Part shown: positions 58,559-64,000 of the stretch, piece after piece
Position numbering within the stretch: position 1 is the first letter of the stretch
How the letters are laid out: each line of letters starts with the position of its first letter
NCBI RefSeq assembly: GCF_009758205.1
Contig: NZ_WRXN01000012.1
Span: forward strand, 62,001-126,000
Reading direction: 5' to 3'
Origin: Chitinophaga tropicalis
GTDB taxonomy: Bacteria > Bacteroidota > Bacteroidia > Chitinophagales > Chitinophagaceae
DNA: 64,000 bases
Program-made: the position numbers and the translations under genes
Notes under the pieces: model-generated
Told to the model about the DNA's origin: nothing
The model's database searches: none
The model's input: the letters and a program-made list of their open reading frames with translations, nothing else

Positions 58559-60760
58559 TTATCTTGCTCCCGGAGGACAATATTGTTTCAGGTATCTGGT
58601 ATATAAAGAACCGAGGTGTTTGAAGGTACCTTCTCCTTCGCTGATGCTGTGCGTACGGTTAGGATAAGCCATGAACTGGAAGTATTTATTGTAACGCACC
58701 AGTTCATTTATCAGCAGTTCTGCATTCTGGTAATGTACGTTATCATCGCCGGTACCATGAATATACAGCAGGTTGCCACGGAGGTTCTTTGCATATGTGA
58801 TGGGAGAACCGGCAATATAATCTGCTTTGTTCTCCTGTGGAAGTCCCATATAGCGTTCCTGGTAGATGTTGTCGTATGTGAGCAGGCTGCCTACAGCTGC
58901 AATGGCAATGCCTGTTTTAAAGATATCAGGATACTGGAAGAGGAGGTTCAGTGTCATAGAACCACCGCCACTCCAGCCCCATACAGCTACGCGGGAGGTA
59001 TCCATGTAGGCATGCTGTTTGAAAAGCGCCAAAGCGCCCTGTGCCTGGTCTCGCGCATTGATCCGGCCTACATTGCGGTAAATGCTCTTGCGCCATTCCC
59101 TGCCTTTAGGCTGGGGAGTGCCGCGATTATCGAGAGATACGTAGATATAGCCGTCTTCGCTCATATCGCCATTATAGAGGAAGTTATAACCGGAGCCATA
59201 TTTATTCCTTACGGTTGCTGCTGCAGGTTCTCCGTAAACATAGAATACAACGGGATACTTCTTTGTGGAGTCAAAATTGGTGGGGCGTACCATCCAGCCG
59301 TCCAGTGTTTGTCCGTCGGCGGTAGTTACCTTAAAGAACTCCTGGCGTAACATATACCTGGCAGATTGGAGGTCCATCGCTATCCGGCTGCCTTCTCCGC
59401 TCTTATGCTCAGGCAGGTATACTACCTCTTTCTGTGGATGGAAGTAATGATTGGAGAAGGTATGCAGTGCATATTTTGCGTCCGGTGCAATTTCGTAATC
59501 ATGTGTTCCTTCTTCTACCAGCGGGGATATTCTTTCAGGAGTGCCTTTACCGTTGAGCGGGACCTTATAGAGATACTGTTCTGTCGGATTGTCCGGCGAT
59601 GCCAGTACATAAGCCTGGTTATTGGCTTCATCTATCTGCAGCAGGTTGATGATATCGTAATTGCCGGGAGTGATCAGTGTTGCTTTACCGTACAGATCTA
59701 CGTTATACAGGTGACGCCAGCCATCTTCTTCACTGACCCAGATGAATGACTTACCATTGTCAACCCAGTCCCATCCGCTCAGTTCGCGGTTATCCCAGCG
59801 GGATTTGATATCTATCCAGGCAGCATCTTTTTCAGTGTACAGCTGTCTGGCTTTGCCGGTTACTGCGTTGCAGATATAGAGTATGCTTTCGTTCTGTTTG
59901 CGGTTCAGTTGTTGCAGGATCACGGCCTGCTGACCGGGCACCCATTCCATGCGGGGAATATAATGCTGTTGCGCATCGCCTGGGACCTGCAGCCAGGTGG
60001 TCTGGCCGGAAGTGATATTTACCACTCCTACTTTACAGGCGGAGGGGCTTTCTCCTGTTTTGGGATATTCTACCGGCACTGTAAAGGAGTACAGGGAATC
60101 TGTATTATCTATCATCAGGAAGTCCCTGATCTTATTGGCGTTTATCTGCCAGAAAGCGATAGAGCGGCTGTCGGGGCTCCATCTGAAACCGTCTCGGCAG
60201 TCAAACTCTTCTTCGTAGGCCCAGTCAAATGTACCGTTGATGAGGCGGCGGGTACCGTCTTTGGTCAGGGCTTTTCTTGCTCCGGTAGCGAGGTTTTCCA
60301 CGTAGAGGTTATGTCCGCTTACGTAGGCTACCTGTTTGCCGTCCGGAGAGAGTTTGGCGAACATCAGGGAAGATCCTGGTAATCCTTTACCCAGCTGCTT
60401 CAGGTTGCCGGAGGGGATGTCCAGCAGCCAGTAGTCGCCACGGGTGTTATATCTCCATACTTTCTTTGAGTTGGTATATACCAGTAATTTTTTTTCGTCT
60501 GAAGAGAAATCGAAGTCTTCTACTTTCAGCGGATCCTGATTCTTTGGTGTAAGCTGTTCCTTGCTGATCTTTGTAGATAGCTCTCCGTCTTTTGCACGGA
60601 TAGCTACTATGATAGAGTTGTCTGCCTGGTAAAAGGATTGCGCGTCGGCGCTCCATTTTACTGATTTCCCCGGTTGTGCGTATAGGGTACTTCCAAGCAG
60701 GCAGATTAACAAGGTGAGTGCCCTGCGGGAGGGGCTTGTTAAATGATGTAATAATCCCAT
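58559..60760 (-). CDS. S9 family peptidase, dipeptidyl peptidase IV type
   Basis: 733 residues from ATG 60760; ATG 60781 would add seven. Signal peptide, then a DPPIV N-terminal eight-bladed propeller (with EEEFDCRDGFRWSPDSRSIAF near 190, the Glu pair that binds the substrate amino end) and the C-terminal alpha/beta hydrolase domain: GWSGGG with Ser597, GTGDDNVHYQN with the catalytic Asp and THSISEG with the His. It removes X-Pro dipeptides in the periplasm. Followed by a small membrane protein in the same transcript. Confidence 0.93.
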   Translation of the reverse strand: MGLLHHLTSPSRRALTLLICLLGSTLYAQPGKSVKWSADAQSFYQADNSIIVAIRAKDGELSTKISKEQLTPKNQDPLKVEDFDFSSDEKKLLVYTNSKKVWRYNTRGDYWLLDIPSGNLKQLGKGLPGSSLMFAKLSPDGKQVAYVSGHNLYVENLATGARKALTKDGTRRLINGTFDWAYEEEFDCRDGFRWSPDSRSIAFWQINANKIRDFLMIDNTDSLYSFTVPVEYPKTGESPSACKVGVVNITSGQTTWLQVPGDAQQHYIPRMEWVPGQQAVILQQLNRKQNESILYICNAVTGKARQLYTEKDAAWIDIKSRWDNRELSGWDWVDNGKSFIWVSEEDGWRHLYNVDLYGKATLITPGNYDIINLLQIDEANNQAYVLASPDNPTEQYLYKVPLNGKGTPERISPLVEEGTHDYEIAPDAKYALHTFSNHYFHPQKEVVYLPEHKSGEGSRIAMDLQSARYMLRQEFFKVTTADGQTLDGWMVRPTNFDSTKKYPVVFYVYGEPAAATVRNKYGSGYNFLYNGDMSEDGYIYVSLDNRGTPQPKGREWRKSIYRNVGRINARDQAQGALALFKQHAYMDTSRVAVWGWSGGGSMTLNLLFQYPDIFKTGIAIAAVGSLLTYDNIYQERYMGLPQENKADYIAGSPITYAKNLRGNLLYIHGTGDDNVHYQNAELLINELVRYNKYFQFMAYPNRTHSISEGEGTFKHLGSLYTRYLKQYCPPGAR

Positions 60761-60861
60761 CTGCAAAAATTGAGACGGCAATATAAAGCATATTTGGGTG
60801 TAATATTGAATAAGCGGGGGTGAGTAGTTTAAATTTCCTTTTGATGTATAACGCGAAAGAA

Positions 60862-60910
60862 TTTCTCAAAAACCGGGTTTCGCCTTCGGCAAAACCCGGT
60901 TTTTGAGAAA
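60862..60910. repeat. CCTTCGG-core hairpin, 23-bp stem with C-A mismatch (family copy)
   Basis: Arms 60862-60884 and 60888-60910 around TTC. Shares the inner stem and its mismatch with the copy at 45121, so these two are recent relatives. It lies between divergent genes, with the TGCGCTGCGCGCGGCT tail right after it. Confidence 0.85.
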
Positions 60911-60916
60911 GGTTCT

Positions 60917-61048
60917 TTTGCGCTGCGCGCGGCTTTTTTTAAAAAATGATGAGAATTGGGACTACGGCAAACTGATTTTCGCGACAGAAAGGGTTTGCGC
61001 TGCGCGCGGCTGAATTTTTAAATGATGAGGATTGGGACTACGGACCGT
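60917..61048. repeat. 77-bp direct repeat built on the GC tail motif
   Basis: Copies start at 60917 and 60994 with TTTGCGCTGCGCGCGGCT and share AAATGATGAG-ATTGGGACTACGG. The second copy is shorter and ends in the palindrome CTACGGACCGTAG. Confidence 0.8.
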
Positions 61049-61267
61049 AGAAAAAAGATAAAACAAACTTTCCTGAAATTGTGGAAAACTCATTGTGGAA
61101 AAGTTTTATACAAGTGAAACACAACTAGTTATTATTAAATTTAATATATTTATAGCGTCAAATTGTTGCACGATAATTGCAGATTACCGTGTGGATTACC
61201 GGGGACTATATATGACCTGATTTAACCAATACTTATTTTATTTAATATCCTTTGAAACGCGAATGTT

Positions 61268-61513
61268 ATGATACAGGTAACGTACACCTATAAAAACCGT
61301 GAATTCCTGCAGTTGGAAGACTCCTTTATGAATCAGCTGGCACAGATGGGCGTAAGACAGATGCACGCATTGCTGGAGCCGTTATCAGATACACTGGTAA
61401 ATGAGAATGGAAAGATACGCATCAACCTGGACCAGCACCCCAAAATAGAACTGGAAGGATTCAGCACTACGGTAAAAGACAGAATAGAAATGGTATTGAG
61501 AGGCGAAGAATAA
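61268..61513 (+). CDS. Small conserved-looking protein, function unknown
   Basis: 81 residues, no signal peptide or membrane helix. The first 20 residues form likely strands (VTYTYKNREFLQL), then a Met/Gln-rich helix and a C-terminal strand-helix (IELEGFSTTVKDRIEMVL). Coding is supported by the regular codon pattern, a clean start and a 200-bp AT-rich leader. I do not recognise a family. Confidence 0.65.
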   Translation: MIQVTYTYKNREFLQLEDSFMNQLAQMGVRQMHALLEPLSDTLVNENGKIRINLDQHPKIELEGFSTTVKDRIEMVLRGEE

Positions 61514-61529
61514 ACGGCCTCTTCAACCC

Positions 61530-61946
61530 TTATTTGTGTAATATGAAGAAGTTTTGCGTAACCTGGATCCTGTCAGGTATGACATTAGGGTCAAAAGACA
61601 GTGTGTTGAAACCAAAGGTACTGTCTGTCAGGTAGTTAATCTCACATAATGTAGAATCCAGCTTAAAGTAAGCATGTGTTACTGATTCATAGCTCATTGA
61701 ATCTGAGACATTGTTCATAAATAATAATGCACTGCCACTATTTGTCTGAAAATCAATATAATCTGACCCTGAGTGATCTGTTATATCGTTCCGGGTATAT
61801 GCGGTATCCCCATTTTCAATGGTATACTGTTTATTTACTGTCCGGAGAATATACCATTTCCCGTAGTAACCAGGTTGGGTAGAAGTATTATCATCCTTTT
61901 CACAAGCCATAAAGGCCAGCGATGCAAGCACCAGTAATTTCTTCAT
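61530..61946 (-). CDS. Small lipoprotein with a lipocalin-like layout
   Basis: 138 residues with a signal peptide and lipobox FMAC, then GYYGKWYILRTVNKQYTIENGD, the W-containing first strand seen in lipocalin-like lipoproteins of Bacteroidota, and further alternating strands. Probably an outer-membrane- or periplasm-anchored beta-barrel of unknown ligand. It is convergent with the 81-residue gene, their stops being about 16 bp apart. Confidence 0.72.
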   Translation of the reverse strand: MKKLLVLASLAFMACEKDDNTSTQPGYYGKWYILRTVNKQYTIENGDTAYTRNDITDHSGSDYIDFQTNSGSALLFMNNVSDSMSYESVTHAYFKLDSTLCEINYLTDSTFGFNTLSFDPNVIPDRIQVTQNFFILHK

Positions 61947-62172
61947 GGATATCCGATTGGTTATAAGGCCTCTAAAATAAGCAAATTCTGCATAGACAAG
62001 TGTAAACCCGGCTGGCTCACTATCTTTTGCTGAAAGATAAGCATGGTCCCCGTTGGTTTATACAACGGGCCTGTTACGAAAATGTTACATCTACCTGGTA
62101 TTCTTTTTTAAGTAATGGTTTGAATTTTTTTATAAGAGAAGGTTAAAGCGGGGTTTTGCGGCCTGCTATGAG

Positions 62173-64000
62173 TTATTTCCTGCCGCCCAGTTTGAATTTG
62201 ATCTTCCCATTTTCTCCATCAGTGGCATGCAGGTGCAGAACGATTCCTTTGCGGCGGTTTTTCCGTTTTTCTTCTTTATCTGTTACATCTTCATCTTTTT
62301 TAGGGTTGCGCAGCGGCACATCTATGTACATAGATGTACCGGCATTGATACCATATACACCGGATACATCCATGTACAGGGCGCTGGAATTGATCTGCAT
62401 GGGTGGTATCAGTATCCTGCTGCCCTGCAATGTGAGGGTGTTCTTCAGGTTTTCGAAGGTAATGTTGCCCATGTCCCGTTTCCGGAATACGAGGTCGCCC
62501 AGGTCTTCCAGCGGGGCAAAGTGGAGAAGTGCGCCCTGGCGGAGGTCAAAAGCCAGCGTACCATACAGGGACTGTGGAGACATTTTACCGTTGTCTTTGA
62601 TATTTCCTGTCAGTGCAGCGTTGGCATTCAGGATGCCTTTCAGGTTCTTTGAGGTGAGTGATTGCATCCCGAAATTGTTAAAGGCATGGAACAGCTGATC
62701 AATATGTACACTGCTGATCCCTGCATTGATCTTAAACCGGTTATTGCCCCCCTCCTGGGTCAGTGTTCCCGCCAGGTCTATTATACCGCCGGCATGCCGG
62801 AACCCTATTTTATTCAGCTGTACACCGGTACCGGACAGGGAAAGGTCTGCGTTCACCTGCCGGGCCGTGAAATTGCCGTAATTGAGCTTATCCAGCTGCA
62901 TCTGCAGGTTCACGATACAGCTGCTCAGTACTACATCCAGCTGTGCTGCAATGCGGCTTACTTTTCTCCTGTTTGCGGCTGCCGACTTCCGGCTGCCTGT
63001 ACGGCCTTTACGCTGGGAGAGGAAAGTGCGGAATTCGTCCAGGTCTATCAGCGGACTTTTCACTGACCAGTTCAAAACCAGTTTTTCCGGCGCGGCAAAG
63101 TAAAGCACAGCTATATTCCGGATGCTTCCTTCCATCTGCAGGCTGCTTTTCTGTGTCTGTATGCTGATATCCCGCAGAAAGAGGTCATAACCGTTGAAGT
63201 CAAGCGTGGCATTGCAGTTCTTAAACGGCAGGTTGCGGGGGGTATATTCCATTTCCCCCTGCTGCAGTTGTACGGTGCCTTTCAGGAAGGGCTTTACGGT
63301 ATCGCCAGGGGTCAGTCCCCCTTTGTAAAAGAGCGCGGCTTTGGCCCTGCCTCCTGTAAATGTGAAAACACCTTCTTCCCCGGAAGCGTTGTTCAGGTCA
63401 GTTAACGGGAATTCAGCGGTGAAATATCCTGTTAGTGTGGGATGTTTCAGGTTGGAGATATGGATGGTATCAGCTTTTGCGGGCATGCCGTAGGTACGTG
63501 CGGTTAAGCCGTAAATGCTTACGATGGAGTTTTCGTCGGTATAGCCGCTGTCTTTTACCCGCTCGTTACTGTAACGCCCTCCGAAGGTGCATTCCTGTAA
63601 TTCCAGTCCTTTGGTGGTCACGGTATTTCCTGTTGTTTTCCAGGTCACGTATATAAAGGGCGTTCCCCGTTGCCGGAGGTGTCCTTTCAGCTGGGCGTCT
63701 ACGTCCAGCGGTTTTTCTATCGCAGCAATGTTATTCAGTTTCTGTTCAATTTTCGGGGTGAGCAGTGAGGTAGCGGTGCTGTAGGGCAGTTTATCTGCTA
63801 TAATATGGATACTATAGGGGCCTGCCTTTTCGCCGAAAGCAAATGCCGCTCCTACAGACATGCTTTGTCCTGCTATCCTGATGGCCTGCTGTGGGATGTT
63901 GAGGACCTTTTTTTCCCGGTTGAACTGCAGCTCCAGGTTGGCTTCCACTCTTTTGCCTGCCAGGTAACTACCTTTTTCCAGGTTGAATGCCAGGCTTTTC
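62173..64000 (-). CDS. AsmA-like protein, N-terminus beyond the window
   Basis: 609 codons are visible and open to the right edge, so the start lies outside. The beta-rich, repetitive sequence ends with the AsmA C-terminal pattern: ANAALTGNIKDNGKMSPQSLYGTLAFDLRQGALLHFAPLEDL and a final soluble basic tail (KNRRKGIVLHLHATDG). AsmA-family proteins are long bridge-like proteins anchored in the inner membrane that move phospholipids or influence outer-membrane assembly. The tail after residue 560 is rich in Lys and Arg. Confidence 0.85.
   Translation of the reverse strand, partial: KSLAFNLEKGSYLAGKRVEANLELQFNREKKVLNIPQQAIRIAGQSMSVGAAFAFGEKAGPYSIHIIADKLPYSTATSLLTPKIEQKLNNIAAIEKPLDVDAQLKGHLRQRGTPFIYVTWKTTGNTVTTKGLELQECTFGGRYSNERVKDSGYTDENSIVSIYGLTARTYGMPAKADTIHISNLKHPTLTGYFTAEFPLTDLNNASGEEGVFTFTGGRAKAALFYKGGLTPGDTVKPFLKGTVQLQQGEMEYTPRNLPFKNCNATLDFNGYDLFLRDISIQTQKSSLQMEGSIRNIAVLYFAAPEKLVLNWSVKSPLIDLDEFRTFLSQRKGRTGSRKSAAANRRKVSRIAAQLDVVLSSCIVNLQMQLDKLNYGNFTARQVNADLSLSGTGVQLNKIGFRHAGGIIDLAGTLTQEGGNNRFKINAGISSVHIDQLFHAFNNFGMQSLTSKNLKGILNANAALTGNIKDNGKMSPQSLYGTLAFDLRQGALLHFAPLEDLGDLVFRKRDMGNITFENLKNTLTLQGSRILIPPMQINSSALYMDVSGVYGINAGTSMYIDVPLRNPKKDEDVTDKEEKRKNRRKGIVLHLHATDGENGKIKFKLGGRK

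Larger units (their letters stand above)
60761..61267. other. 507-bp divergent intergenic region with hairpin and direct repeat, no gene
   Basis: From 60761 to 60861 nothing is recognised apart from the leader of the peptidase gene. A family hairpin lies at 60862-60910 and a 77-bp direct repeat at 60917-61048. The AT-rich stretch 61049-61267 should contain the promoter of the 81-residue gene, but no clear -33/-7 pair was found. Confidence 0.6.

Noticed and set aside
1..64000. tRNA, rRNA or riboswitch genes
   Set aside because: No cloverleaf-like or known riboswitch sequence was recognised by eye in the intergenic regions. A covariance search could still find a small RNA.

Overview
The window looks like a chromosomal segment of a Bacteroidota bacterium, most likely a Chitinophaga-like member of the Chitinophagaceae. 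The grounds are a SusC/SusD pair, a periplasm-sensing hybrid two-component regulator, several CarboxypepD-type TonB receptors and Omp85-like barrels, few Shine-Dalgarno sequences, several TAnnTTTG-type -7 boxes, and futalosine-type MqnA. No rRNA, tRNA, prophage or complete insertion sequence was seen. Both end genes are cut by the window edges.

Region 1 (1-10480) is a compact fructan utilisation locus. A divergent hybrid sensor kinase with a periplasmic sugar-binding domain faces an operon of MFS sugar importer, fructokinase, SusC, SusD and a secreted GH32 fructan hydrolase. The logic is outer-membrane capture, periplasmic cleavage to fructose, inner-membrane uptake and phosphorylation, with free periplasmic sugar as the probable inducer. 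Region 2 (10490-32600) is mixed housekeeping: a broken DUF488 gene, FMN reductase, Rpn-type nuclease, two Omp85-like proteins, an orphan histidine kinase, a zinc peptidase, a DUF4132 protein, an FdhD/YdeP-type molybdoenzyme pair, a TonB receptor, MgtC, DUF763 and endonuclease V.

Region 3 (32600-39800) contains two loci of an 11-bp iterated repeat, a GT-C-like membrane protein, and an overlapping four-gene operon: UbiA phosphoribosyltransferase, DprE1-like oxidase, DprE2-like reductase and HAD phosphatase. This resembles the mycobacterial decaprenylphosphoryl-arabinose pathway, and the DprE1-like enzyme has Ala where the mycobacterial protein has the benzothiazinone-reactive Cys387.

Region 4 (39800-50000) carries a desaturase, orphan peptide-binding lipoprotein, M1 peptidase, mqnA, purB, yraN, manA and a DUF6580-like membrane protein. 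Region 5 (50139-53869) is a tight three-gene operon of unknown function: a membrane protein with an internal duplication, a large exported protein with a barrel-like C-terminus, and a trypsin-like protease without a signal peptide. Region 6 (53960-64000) holds lepA, an acyl-CoA-binding protein, rocD with a VIT-like transporter, a DPP-IV-type peptidase, small unknowns and an AsmA-like protein.

The window is also dotted with long intergenic hairpins that share a CCTTCGG core. Their outer arms differ from copy to copy but stay complementary, all eleven core-bearing copies point the same way, and most are followed by a GC-rich tail motif. One copy has a 114-bp element with 19-bp terminal inverted repeats inserted exactly in its loop. 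These hairpins, that insertion, the DprE-like operon and the three-gene protease operon are the most interesting parts of the window.
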